Below are positions 53,793 through 62,849 of a stretch of DNA of 64,000 nt, one piece after another. Position 1 is the first letter of the stretch; every line of letters starts with the position of its first letter. The DNA lies in NCBI GenBank assembly GCA_052067355.1, contig JBQHQH010000001.1, forward strand, positions 124,001 through 188,000. Reading direction: 5' to 3'. The DNA is from CABMKH01 sp040797625 (GTDB lineage: Bacteria > Bacillota > Clostridia > Tissierellales > Tissierellaceae). The position numbers were made by a program, and so were the translations under genes. Under the pieces are notes generated by a model. The model had not been told where the DNA came from, made no database searches, and was given only the letters and a program-made list of their open reading frames with translations.

Positions 53793-54086
53793 TCATCTTT
53801 TAATCTTTTGTGCCATGGGATCTGCTATCATCTCATATCCACCCATACTAGATATGGTTATCATCATAGCATTTATCACTGTAAGTACTATTCCCTGTAA
53901 CTGATTACCTCTTCTAGCAAATATAAAAGTTAGAATCAGGGAAATTATAAAAGCATATAGGCGTACAAATGAATCTCCAAATTTTCTCTTTACAATGGAT
54001 TTGGTAAATTGAACAATGACTATTACTGCACTAGTAAGACCAGCAAAAGTAGTTAGTACTTCCGTAGTCATAAGATCTTCAAACAT
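53793..54086 (-). CDS. Small holin-like membrane protein
   Basis: 97 residues: N-terminal soluble segment, hydrophobic helices at about 13-30, 42-58 and 65-82 separated by KSIVKRKFGDSF and FARRGNQLQG, and a basic C-terminal tail (DPMAQKIKR). This organisation is common in holin/membrane-stabiliser-like proteins associated with cryptic prophage genes and with sporulation. AAAGGAGGGAGA precedes the start. No phage genes are nearby, so function is open. Confidence 0.45.
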   Translation of the reverse strand: MFEDLMTTEVLTTFAGLTSAVIVIVQFTKSIVKRKFGDSFVRLYAFIISLILTFIFARRGNQLQGIVLTVINAMMITISSMGGYEMIADPMAQKIKR

Positions 54087-54156
54087 AATATCTCCCTCCT
54101 TTAATATATCTAGTATGATATTATGCCTCTTAAGAAGATATTATGAGAATTTTCAA

Positions 54157-54498
54157 CTATATTCCATATACATTTCCTACTGGTAATGTGAACATCATAC
54201 CTACCCCTGGCTTATTTATATCTCCTAATATGTTCTTTACCGTCTGAACTGCTTTTGAAAGAGTTTCCTCATCTTCAATAACTGTAAATATGGTCTTATT
54301 ATAGGGTCTTGCATTGTCCAAGAAAGCTCTAATAGCACCAAAAAATGGTTCACTACCTCGCCCACTATTCGTAATAGCAGATCCCATCCCTTGACTATCT
54401 AATATAGTAGCACCCTTAACTCCTACATCTACAAAGCTATCTAATATGTCGTCTAGGTACTCTATTTCATTTAATACTATAAACAACGCATTCATCAT
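54157..54498 (-). CDS. PII-like nucleotide-binding regulatory protein
   Basis: 113 residues from the ATG at 54498 (GGAG six bases upstream). Ferredoxin-like PII fold: ALFIVLNEIEYLDDILDSFVDVGVKGATILDSQGMGS (strand-helix-strand leading into the T-loop) and NKTIFTVIEDEETLSKAVQTV. Nitrogen PII T-loop uridylylation residues are absent. It is directly downstream of the cation/proton antiporter gene, 20 bp from its stop, so it probably regulates that transporter through a bound nucleotide, as PII-like partners do for other transporters. Confidence 0.7.
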   Translation of the reverse strand: MMNALFIVLNEIEYLDDILDSFVDVGVKGATILDSQGMGSAITNSGRGSEPFFGAIRAFLDNARPYNKTIFTVIEDEETLSKAVQTVKNILGDINKPGVGMMFTLPVGNVYGI

Positions 54499-54518
54499 AT
54501 CATTCTCCTTTTTCAAGA

Positions 54519-55730
54519 TTAGGCATTTACCTTTGATCCTCTCTTTCTCAAAGCTCCATTTTCCTCTCCCGCTTTTTGAATTGCTATCTTAGCCATTATA
54601 GGTCCAGCTATCTCAAATATCAATACACTAAATAAGACAACTGTTATTATAGATTCACTAAATTGTGGCAACTCCTTACTCACAATCATAGATAGACCTA
54701 TGGAAATCCCACCTTGAGTCAATAGACTCATCCCTAAATATTTTACCACCTTTTCATTACAATTTACATACTTTGCACCTAATGTAGCTCCTATAATTTT
54801 TCCTATTGCTCTAGCCATTATATATCCTATACCCAATAGTCCAACCTTAGACAACACATTTATATTCAAACTAGCACCAGCTATTGTAAAGAAAAGTAGA
54901 TATATAGGAGGTGTAAAATCTGCTATAAGATTAAAAATCCTATTGGCATTTTGCATTAAATTAATAAGCATAGCTCCTATGACCATACATGTCAATAGAG
55001 GTGATAATCCAAGAAAATTTGCCCCTCCAGTTCCGATGAAAATAAACCCTAATACGATTGACAACAGCTCATCTCTACCCCTTGCCTTTAATGCTATATA
55101 GCTTAAAACAAATCCTAACACTCCACCAAGTATTAGAGAACCTATTATCTCAAATAATGGTGCCCATATTATTTTAAATATGGAAAAACTCCCTACTCCT
55201 GAAGTAAGTTTTGCTATAGATAGAGAAACTCCAAATACCATTATCCCTATTGCATCATCAATAGCTACTACAGGTAATATAGTTCTCACCAGTGGACCCT
55301 GAGCTTTTAATTCTCGTATAACCATCAATATACCAGCAGGTGCAGTTGCTGCTGACATACTTGCAATAACTAAGCTAAATTCAAAGGATTGTTTAAATAC
55401 TAAAAAGGTCACTAAAAATACCAATACTACAGCTCCCATTACTTCTGCTATAGTGATCAATAGCACATCTTTACCTGTCTTTTTCATATCTTTTAGTAAA
55501 AATTCACTACCTACACTAAATGCAATAGCTCCTAATGCCACTTCATTTATAATATTGAAGTTTGCAATTTCTGCAGATTTAATTAGATTTAAAAAAGATG
55601 GTCCGATTAATAAACCACCAATTATATATCCTGAAACATTAGGTAATTTAAAATAGTTAGCCACCCTCCCCCCAATAATCCCAACAAAGATTACAATGCT
55701 TAACTTAAAAAGCAAATTCAATCCTATCAT
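54519..55730 (-). CDS. Cation:proton antiporter (CPA2/KefB-NapA-like)
   Basis: 403 residues with about 11-12 helices. It has the Na+/H+ exchanger pattern VSGYIIGGLLIGPS near the N-terminus, the LPVVAIDDAIGIMVFGVSLSI segment carrying the conserved Asp pair of the ion site, and the C-terminal TQGGISIGLSMIV. No RCK/TrkA_N domain is attached. The downstream PII-like gene probably supplies the regulation. Confidence 0.88.
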   Translation of the reverse strand: MIGLNLLFKLSIVIFVGIIGGRVANYFKLPNVSGYIIGGLLIGPSFLNLIKSAEIANFNIINEVALGAIAFSVGSEFLLKDMKKTGKDVLLITIAEVMGAVVLVFLVTFLVFKQSFEFSLVIASMSAATAPAGILMVIRELKAQGPLVRTILPVVAIDDAIGIMVFGVSLSIAKLTSGVGSFSIFKIIWAPLFEIIGSLILGGVLGFVLSYIALKARGRDELLSIVLGFIFIGTGGANFLGLSPLLTCMVIGAMLINLMQNANRIFNLIADFTPPIYLLFFTIAGASLNINVLSKVGLLGIGYIMARAIGKIIGATLGAKYVNCNEKVVKYLGMSLLTQGGISIGLSMIVSKELPQFSESIITVVLFSVLIFEIAGPIMAKIAIQKAGEENGALRKRGSKVNA

Positions 55731-55840
55731 GCCTCCATTTGATATAAGTTTTATTTATAGCGTTATCTCCATCATTATAAGGCATATAGAGTCAATCTTC
55801 AAGTTAAGCTAAAGATATCACGTATATTTAGATATGAAAA

Positions 55841-55862
55841 ACCGCGAATTCTCGCGGTCTTC
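55841..55862 (-). terminator. Terminator of the DAACS symporter gene
   Basis: ACCGCGA-ATTC-TCGCGGT hairpin, minus-strand tail TTTTCATATC, 16 bp after the stop codon. Confidence 0.75.
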
Positions 55863-55877
55863 ATATTATATATTCTA

Positions 55878-57047
55878 CTATGCTCTTGTCTTATCTTTTT
55901 TATATATACCAGTCAGCATCAATGCAATAGCTCCATCTCCAACTATATTACAAGCTGTTCCAAAGCTATCTTGAAGTGCAAAGATAGTTAACATCAATGC
56001 TACTCCCGAATCATCAAATCCCAATACTCCTGTAATGAGTCCTAGAGATGCCATTACTGTACCACCAGGAACACCTGGAGCTCCAATTGCAAATACTCCT
56101 AAAAGGATAATAAACGTTATCATATTAGTTACAGTTGGTAATGTGCCATACAATACTTGAGAAACTGTCATAACGAAAAATGTCTCTGTAAGTACTGAGC
56201 CACAAAGGTGTATTGTAGAGCAAATAGGGATTGTAAAGTCCACAACTTCTCTATCTAGTACTGATGACTTTCTAGCACTATCTAAAGCCACTGGCAAAGT
56301 TGCTGCTGAAGACATAGTTCCTACTGCTGTTAGGTATGCCGGACCATAGTGTTTAAATACTTCTTTTGGATTCTTTTTAGATATACCTCCTGCAATGGTA
56401 TATAAGACAGCTAACCATATAAAATGCCCTACTATTACTATTAATATTACACTTATAAATACGGGAAATTGTTTAGTAATACCGCCTTCATAGGCTAAAC
56501 CTGCAAATGTTGTAGCTATAAATAGTGGCAATATAGGGATGATCATCTTTCTTACAACGGCCATCATCACATTGTTAAATTCATTGAATATCTTTTCCAA
56601 TGATTTGGACTCAGTCCAAATAATAGTCAATCCCATTATAATTGAAAGCACTAGAGCCGACATAACTGGCATAATCTGTGGAATATTCAACTCCAGTACC
56701 AATTTAGGCAATTCTCTCAAACCCTCTGGATTTGAAATTATATTTAAACCTGGAATGATTATATATCCAGCTATGGCTGAAAATGCTGCAGCACCTACTG
56801 ATGATAGATATGCTATTAACAATACGCTTCCTAACATCTTACTAGCATTAGATTTAAGTCCTGTAATGGAAGGAGTTATAAATCCAATAATGATCAATGG
56901 TACACAGAAAAATATAAATTGCCCAACAACATGTTTTACTGTCATAATAATTCCTATAATACTCTCATTTGCAATTAGGCCAATTGCTATTCCCACTACG
57001 ACTGCTAAAATTAATAAGACGATTAGATTATCCTTTATCTTTGACAT
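55878..57047 (-). CDS. Dicarboxylate/amino acid:cation symporter (DAACS family)
   Basis: 389 residues, about eight helices plus re-entrant loops. The serine-rich hairpin AVGTMSSAATLPVALDSARKS, the TM7-like VDFTIPICSTIHLCGSVLTETFFVMTV region and the C-terminal GDGAIALMLTGI are family marks. Substrates in this family are glutamate, aspartate, serine/threonine or cystine. Next to a cysteine desulfidase-like gene, so uptake of serine, cysteine or cystine would make sense; this is inference. Confidence 0.88.
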   Translation of the reverse strand: MSKIKDNLIVLLILAVVVGIAIGLIANESIIGIIMTVKHVVGQFIFFCVPLIIIGFITPSITGLKSNASKMLGSVLLIAYLSSVGAAAFSAIAGYIIIPGLNIISNPEGLRELPKLVLELNIPQIMPVMSALVLSIIMGLTIIWTESKSLEKIFNEFNNVMMAVVRKMIIPILPLFIATTFAGLAYEGGITKQFPVFISVILIVIVGHFIWLAVLYTIAGGISKKNPKEVFKHYGPAYLTAVGTMSSAATLPVALDSARKSSVLDREVVDFTIPICSTIHLCGSVLTETFFVMTVSQVLYGTLPTVTNMITFIILLGVFAIGAPGVPGGTVMASLGLITGVLGFDDSGVALMLTIFALQDSFGTACNIVGDGAIALMLTGIYKKDKTRA

Positions 57048-57304
57048 CTATCTCTCTCCTTTATTTAATTTTTTAACATGATGCACCCTTATTGTATTAA
57101 TTATATTATATCAAGTTGATGGCTATTCTCAATATATTAGTTAAATATTTTACAATTGTTTCTTTTAAAGTCTAATTATAATACTTTTGACTATTATTAA
57201 AATATTTTATTAGATGGTTTGTCAACCCAATTGTAACACCTAAGACAATTATTATCTTAATGTAACACTAGCATTTCTTATCCTCTATTTTAAATATTTC
57301 ATAT

Positions 57305-58606
57305 CTAATTTTTTAACATTATATCTATAATTTCTCTATCTGCATTTTTCATCCCACCATTACAGAACTGCCCAAGATTTTTTATAGTCTCTTCGGTTTT
57401 TGGATTGATAATGCCATCTAAATCATTGATAAAAATATTAGACATTGCAAGTTTTGCTTGAATAATAGCCTCAGATGATGCTGTAGATAATTTAAATGCA
57501 CATCCTCCTTTTGCACCATCGCATACCATTCCTGCAAGAGTTCCTACCATATTCTTAATAGCTCCACCTATCTGCTTATTTGTACCACCTAAAGCCCATG
57601 TAACAGCTGCAGATGCTCCTATTCCTGCTGCTACTGCACACCCACATACTGGTGATAGACCACCTGTAAAGACTTTTATATAGGCTGTAGTCAAATGACT
57701 AAAAGCCAATGTTCTAACTAATTTTTCATCATCACATCCTATATGTTCACACATAACAGTAGGTGGAATAATAGCTGTAATACCATGATTTCCACTTCCT
57801 GCACTACTCATTACTGGCATATTTATTCCTGCCATTCTAGCATCACATGCAGCAGAAGTGAGTATCCTAGCCTCATTTATAACATCTCTTTGTATCACCC
57901 CCTCAGTCATCAATAGATTCATAGCGGCACCTAGACCAGGACCTGGCTTTTCTTCAAGACCTACCTTTGCAATATCCATATTTAGTTTAACACCTTCAAG
58001 TAAAAATTCAATATCTTCATATGAAATGTTTTCTACAAAGTTTCTAATATCCTGCAGAGTAATATCTTTTAAGTATTCATTGTTCATAGAGCTTGCTTTC
58101 TTAGATTCTTCTTTCTGAAATAATACCTTATCATTTGCCTCAACATATACAATATTTGTATGAGTATCTTTAATTATGCAAAGTCCTCTTCCTTTATTTG
58201 TATTGATCTCTGCTTCAATGTAGAAGTTTCCCTTTGTATCTTCCAAGACTACGCTAATGCGATTATCTTTTACCAATATTTCTGCCTCTGAAACTGCCTT
58301 AACATTTACATGCCTAAATACTTCAAATCCCAAATTAGGATCACCACAAGTAACCCCAAGTGCAGCAGCAAATACTAAACCAATTTCCTTAGTGCCTGGA
58401 ATTCCAACTCCCATTCCATTTTTATAGATATTTGGACTTACCTTTACCTTCACATCCTTTACTTCACCTTTTATGCCTTCATAAGCCTTAGCTGTAGCCA
58501 ACCCAACTGCTACTGGTTCTGTACAGCCTAGAGCAGGTTTAACACCCTTAATAAGAGTTTCTAACAACTTTTCGGAATAATCACTTGTCATAGTATTAGT
58601 TATCAT
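57305..58606 (-). CDS. L-cysteine desulfidase-like/UPF0597 protein (CyuA/YhaM family)
   Basis: 433 residues. N-terminal KPALGCTEPVAVGLATAKAY, central MPVMSSAGSGNHGITAIIPP, and C-terminal LSPVCGCAVAAGIGASAAV and MVCDGAKGGCAFKL. These carry the conserved cysteines thought to hold a [4Fe-4S] cluster, as in serine dehydratase alpha-like CyuA. The expected reaction is L-cysteine to pyruvate, ammonia and sulfide. A sigma-54 promoter lies upstream, and the divergent-spaced activator gene precedes it, suggesting substrate-induced catabolism. Confidence 0.85.
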   Translation of the reverse strand: MITNTMTSDYSEKLLETLIKGVKPALGCTEPVAVGLATAKAYEGIKGEVKDVKVKVSPNIYKNGMGVGIPGTKEIGLVFAAALGVTCGDPNLGFEVFRHVNVKAVSEAEILVKDNRISVVLEDTKGNFYIEAEINTNKGRGLCIIKDTHTNIVYVEANDKVLFQKEESKKASSMNNEYLKDITLQDIRNFVENISYEDIEFLLEGVKLNMDIAKVGLEEKPGPGLGAAMNLLMTEGVIQRDVINEARILTSAACDARMAGINMPVMSSAGSGNHGITAIIPPTVMCEHIGCDDEKLVRTLAFSHLTTAYIKVFTGGLSPVCGCAVAAGIGASAAVTWALGGTNKQIGGAIKNMVGTLAGMVCDGAKGGCAFKLSTASSEAIIQAKLAMSNIFINDLDGIINPKTEETIKNLGQFCNGGMKNADREIIDIMLKN

Positions 58607-58660
58607 TTTCTATCTTACTATCCTTTCTTAGACAATATTTTGTTTATTCTTATAATTATA

Positions 58661-58680
58661 TATTGCAAATCGTATGCCAA
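58661..58680 (-). promoter_or_regulatory. Sigma-54 (-24/-12) promoter of the cysteine desulfidase-like gene
   Basis: Minus strand TTGGCATACGATTTGCAATA: TGGCA at -24 and TTGCA at -12 with the required ten bases between GG and GC, about 55 bp before the start codon. Confidence 0.85.
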
Positions 58681-58737
58681 AATTCAAAAAAGTAAATCAT
58701 TTAGAAAATATATTGCTATAACCAAGCAATCTCAATC

Positions 58738-58811
58738 TTTCTGAAAAATATGATTATAAATAAAAAACACAAAATATACTAAAATATATCTTGTGTTTTC
58801 CATTTCTGAAA
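58738..58811 (-). promoter_or_regulatory. Candidate activator sites upstream of the sigma-54 promoter
   Basis: Two copies of TTTCTGAAAAATA at 58738 and 58803, each with the palindromic core TTTCTGAAA. They lie about 60-130 bp upstream of the -24 element, where enhancer-binding activators bind. They flank the regulator's terminator. Confidence 0.4.
58764..58799 (-). terminator. Terminator of the sigma-54 activator gene
   Basis: AAAACACAA / TTGTGTTTT stem with additional inner AT pairs and a T-run on the minus strand. Confidence 0.7.
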
Positions 58812-58833
58812 AATAATTTCTATTTATTAAAAA

Positions 58834-60627
58834 TCAGTTTTCATAATCATTGATCTTTCTATATAGAGTTGTAAGTCCAATATCTAATTTTTCTGCAACT
58901 ATCTTTTTCCCTTCTACTGTATTTCCATACCTATTGATCAAATCTTTGATAATGGATTTTTCAAATTCAGTCTTTAACTCTTCCAAACTCTTATCTTCAT
59001 CAATTGAAATAGGGTTACCAATAGAACTTAACTCTTCTTTATCATGTGAATTTAAATTTCTATTAAAAAAATATTCTGGTAAGTCTTCACTTCTAATATA
59101 TCTGCCCTTAGAAAAACATACCCCATGCTCCAGTACATTCTCCAATTCTCTTATATTTCCGGGCCAACTATAATTTCTAAACAATTCCGCCACTTTATCT
59201 GATAGAAACTTTTTCTCCTTGTTCATCCTATTACAAAGATTTTTAAGAATATATTCTGAACATAAAAATACATCATCTTCTCTCTCCTTTAAAGATGGTA
59301 ATTTTATAGGGATGACGTTCAGCCTATAGAATAGATCTAATCTGAATTTGCCTTCTTCTACTAATTTTCTAAGATCCTTATTAGTTGCAGATATCACTCT
59401 GATATTTACATCAATAGGTATCTCTCCTCCTAATTTATCGACACTTCTCTCTTGTAAAACCCTGAGAAGTCTAGTCTGTAAATATATTGGGAGATCACCT
59501 ATCTCGTCTAAAAACAGTGTTCCATTATGGGCGAGTTCTATCTTTCCTTTTTTTCCACTAGGATTGGCTCCAGTAAATGCACCCTTTTCATACCCAAAGA
59601 GTTCTGATTCAATTAGATTCTCTGGAATACTTGCACAATTTATGGGAATAAACGGTCCATCTTTCCTAAAACTCTCATTGTGTATAGATCTTGCAAATAG
59701 CTCCTTTCCAGTTCCACTATCTCCTTGAATCAATATTGTAGAATCTGTAAGAGCTGCTATTTTAGATTTATTTATTGCCTTTAGTAAAGCACTGCTATGT
59801 CCAATAATATTTGAAAAATATATCTTCTCTTTATTTTCATATGTTTTAGCAATATTTATGATATCTTTCATGATGTCAAAACTTATCATAGATGAAGACT
59901 CATTATCCCCTATGACTATATTATTGATATTATATATTACTCTAATATCCTTTCCTTTTATCTTCCAACATCCTACAATATCACTATTTGCTGTATCTTG
60001 TAATTTTATATTTCCTATAAATTCTTCTATATTACTCTCTATGACCTTCTGCTTAGAAAGATTTATATCCAAAGTCTGTAAGGCTTTACTGTTGATATGT
60101 ATAATTTGATTAGATGAATTCAATATTATAATTCCCTTATTCAAACAGTTTATAATCTCATCAACTTCTGCTACATTTCTTTTTAATCTATTAGTAATAT
60201 CTATATTTGTAATCTCTCGTTCTACTATGCTAGCTGTTTCCATTAGCATATTGTAATACTCATCTTTCTTTATCCTCATTATATTCGCTTGATACTCATC
60301 AAATGAGGCAAAACTAACTACTCCTATTATCTCATCACCTATCTTTATAGGATGAGACATATTGGCAGATTCAGGGCAACCATCTCTTTCAGAACAATTT
60401 ATACAATGTTCTCCCCTAGTCAAATTTATTATAGGATTACCTAGTTTAATTACCTCTGCAAATAGGGAGTCTTCTGCACAATTTTCATCTAATTTCTTAT
60501 AAAAATTTCCGGTACCCACTATTCTAGTAAGATTTCTATCTGCAATAGCTACTTCCACATTTAGAACTGAAGCTACCGTTTCTGCAAGACTCTGCATTTT
60601 ATATTTGATCAACCTTAAATAAGACAT
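58834..60627 (-). CDS. Sigma-54-dependent transcriptional activator
   Basis: 597 residues. The N-terminal sensor region (~1-140) contains a cysteine-containing stretch, TRGEHCINCSERDGCPESANMSHPIK, found in regulators with a putative PocR/GAF-like ligand domain. A PAS domain follows at ~150-240, then the AAA+ domain (GDSGTGKELFARSIH Walker A, GAFTGA sigma-54 contact loop, GTLFLDEIGDLP Walker B, RLNVIPIKLPSLKERE) and a C-terminal Fis-type helix-turn-helix (IVAEKLDIGLTTLYRKI). It sits upstream of the cysteine desulfidase-like gene, whose -24/-12 promoter it probably activates. The Cys motif may sense thiol, metal or redox state. Confidence 0.92.
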   Translation of the reverse strand: MSYLRLIKYKMQSLAETVASVLNVEVAIADRNLTRIVGTGNFYKKLDENCAEDSLFAEVIKLGNPIINLTRGEHCINCSERDGCPESANMSHPIKIGDEIIGVVSFASFDEYQANIMRIKKDEYYNMLMETASIVEREITNIDITNRLKRNVAEVDEIINCLNKGIIILNSSNQIIHINSKALQTLDINLSKQKVIESNIEEFIGNIKLQDTANSDIVGCWKIKGKDIRVIYNINNIVIGDNESSSMISFDIMKDIINIAKTYENKEKIYFSNIIGHSSALLKAINKSKIAALTDSTILIQGDSGTGKELFARSIHNESFRKDGPFIPINCASIPENLIESELFGYEKGAFTGANPSGKKGKIELAHNGTLFLDEIGDLPIYLQTRLLRVLQERSVDKLGGEIPIDVNIRVISATNKDLRKLVEEGKFRLDLFYRLNVIPIKLPSLKEREDDVFLCSEYILKNLCNRMNKEKKFLSDKVAELFRNYSWPGNIRELENVLEHGVCFSKGRYIRSEDLPEYFFNRNLNSHDKEELSSIGNPISIDEDKSLEELKTEFEKSIIKDLINRYGNTVEGKKIVAEKLDIGLTTLYRKINDYEN

Positions 60628-60662
60628 AATACCACCTTTTCTAATTTAATGGGCTAATAGAT

Positions 60663-62309
60663 CTATTTTCTCTTATACCCATGTAATTCATCATTAGTAA
60701 GCATCCCTATCTTATATATATAATCTGCAATTCTCTCTAGATGTGCAATTATATCAATATAGATTACACCTGCATCAATATTACAGCTTTCATTATTTAA
60801 TCTTTTTATATGATTTTGTTGAAATCTCTCACTCAACGCATCTACTTGGTTCTCAAGTTCAAATACTTTCTCTATACACTCCTCATTTTTCTTTCTAAGA
60901 GATATTTCTGTGGCATCAAACATTTGGAACATACACCTCTCCAATTCTTCCAGCTCTTCTACTGCATTGTCTGTAAAAGGCAGATTTTCCTCCATCTTTT
61001 TCTTATATAATACTACTATCTCTATTACTCTATCTCCAGCTCTTTCAATATTGTTAATACTACTTATAATTGCTGGAACCATGATGGATTCTTTTTCTGT
61101 CAACTCTCTCTTTGAAAGCTTTACAATATATCTTGTCATCTTCTTTTGCATCTGATTTATGATGGCTTCGTTGCTTTCAATCCTAGGTACATTTTTAAGT
61201 TCATTGGTATAGATCATTTCCATAACATCGGCAAGCATTTCCTTTAAGATCTTCATTCCTCTAATAAGTTCTACTCTTGAGGCCTCTAAAGCAGCCATAG
61301 GCGTATTTAAAAGTAGGCTATCCAATACTGTCTCTTCTATATTAGAATCTTTCTTGTCTACAATTATTCTCTCTAAAAATTTCACATATTGTCTTGTCAA
61401 TGGTAAAAATATAATGGCGTTTAATGCATTAAATAAAGTATGGGAATTTGCTATATATACAGATACATCTGGCTTTAAATGTAATAATTCTGTTATAATT
61501 ATAACTATTTTAATAAATACAGGAAGTGTTATAAAAGTCAATATAACTCCAAATATATTATAAAAAGTATGAGCCCACGCAGTTCTTCTAGCATTGATAT
61601 TTCCTGTCATACTTGCAAGTTGGGCTGTAAAACAAGTTCCTATATTGTCTCCTAGCATTATATAAATAGCAGATTGTAGATCTAGAAGTCCTGCTTTACT
61701 TAAAATCATGACTAAACCAATAGTAGCTGCACTGCTATGTACCATAGCTGTTACAAATATCCCTAAAAGTAATCCCACTACTGGCATAGAAGCATAATCA
61801 GTGAAAAATCGTCTCAACACTTGACTTTCTTGCATATATGGTATACCATTATTTAAAATCTTAAGTCCTAAAAACATCATTCCAAATCCCATCATAGCCT
61901 GTCCTAAACTTTTAAATTTCTTTTTCTTTCCAATTTGATTTAGTAAAAAGCCTATTCCAAACACTGGGAGAGCTATGTCTGTTAGCTTGAACTTAAAACT
62001 AAAAGCCATGAGTTGAGCAGTAATAGTAGTACCGATATTAGCTCCATAGATAATTCCTAAAGCTTGAGATAACTTCATAATACCTGAGTTGACAAATCCT
62101 ACAGTAAGCAAAGTAACTGCCGTACTGCTTTGAACAATAGCTGTCACGAATACCCCGACTATAAAGGCACTCCAGACTTTACCAGTTAGGACTGTGAGGA
62201 TTTTTTTCATAGTCTCACCTGAAGCTTTTTCAAGTCCCTCACCCATCATATCAACCCCATACATAAGTAGGGCTGTTCCACCGATAAGTCCAAAAATCAA
62301 TTCTTCCAT
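60663..62309 (-). CDS. Na/Pi cotransporter family protein with PhoU-like domain
   Basis: 548 residues. Two inverted membrane repeats with QSSTAVTLLTVGFVNSGI and HSSAATIGLVMILSKAGL (the QSSS-type sodium/phosphate motifs), about 8-9 helices, then a C-terminal cytoplasmic PhoU-like helical domain (~330-548; SSINNIERAGDRVIEI and IAHLERIADYIYKI are its marker helices). NptA-like sodium-dependent phosphate uptake or efflux. Monocistronic. Confidence 0.92.
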   Translation of the reverse strand: MEELIFGLIGGTALLMYGVDMMGEGLEKASGETMKKILTVLTGKVWSAFIVGVFVTAIVQSSTAVTLLTVGFVNSGIMKLSQALGIIYGANIGTTITAQLMAFSFKFKLTDIALPVFGIGFLLNQIGKKKKFKSLGQAMMGFGMMFLGLKILNNGIPYMQESQVLRRFFTDYASMPVVGLLLGIFVTAMVHSSAATIGLVMILSKAGLLDLQSAIYIMLGDNIGTCFTAQLASMTGNINARRTAWAHTFYNIFGVILTFITLPVFIKIVIIITELLHLKPDVSVYIANSHTLFNALNAIIFLPLTRQYVKFLERIIVDKKDSNIEETVLDSLLLNTPMAALEASRVELIRGMKILKEMLADVMEMIYTNELKNVPRIESNEAIINQMQKKMTRYIVKLSKRELTEKESIMVPAIISSINNIERAGDRVIEIVVLYKKKMEENLPFTDNAVEELEELERCMFQMFDATEISLRKKNEECIEKVFELENQVDALSERFQQNHIKRLNNESCNIDAGVIYIDIIAHLERIADYIYKIGMLTNDELHGYKRK

Positions 62310-62465
62310 TTAACAACCTCCAATTTGTTAAAAAATTAATTAGCATAAACAATAGCAAATACCTGTTCTATATAAATTCACCCCATACATTTAATTATAA
62401 TATAAAAATTGATATTTTAACATGGTATTATGTAGATTTCTCATATTCTTTTTTAGTCCATAATT

Positions 62466-62505
62466 GATTCAAGGGCACATACTAAGTATGCACCCTTGAT
62501 GAATC
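62466..62505 (-). terminator. Terminator after the 78-residue gene
   Basis: GATTCAAGGG...CCCTTGATGAATC hairpin with an inner CATAC/GTATG stem. It directly overlaps the stop codon of the preceding gene. Confidence 0.6.
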
Positions 62506-62741
62506 TATCTCTGCCTGATAAAATCTCTACTCATTGGTACTATATGGGCTAAACCAAATCCCAATAATCCTGTTGTGACCATATTTCTTATGGCCTTATT
62601 TTTATTTTTTTTAAATCCCATATTAGAAAGCATCTTATCCATATCTGGTGCCATCTTCTTTATTTCTGGAAACCTATTTACTAAAGCTGCACTAGCGCCT
62701 ACTGTTCCTAGTATCTTGGTAATCAAGCCTTTTTTCTTCAA
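62505..62741 (-). CDS. Small protein of unknown function
   Basis: 78 residues: basic N-terminus, a weakly hydrophobic segment ILGTVGASAALVNRF, a lysine-rich middle (GFKKNKNKAIRNMV) and a second hydrophobic segment TTGLLGFGLAHIVPM. Possibly a small membrane-associated or spore-associated protein. AGGAGGG precedes the ATG. No family recognised. Confidence 0.5.
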   Translation of the reverse strand: MKKKGLITKILGTVGASAALVNRFPEIKKMAPDMDKMLSNMGFKKNKNKAIRNMVTTGLLGFGLAHIVPMSRDFIRQR

Positions 62742-62849
62742 AAGTATCCCTCCTAGAAGACAAATAGATTCTAGATTATTATCCTCATTTAGGTTTCTAT
62801 ATATACAGCTATAATTTTACAACACTAAGTAAAAAATTAATATTAACCA

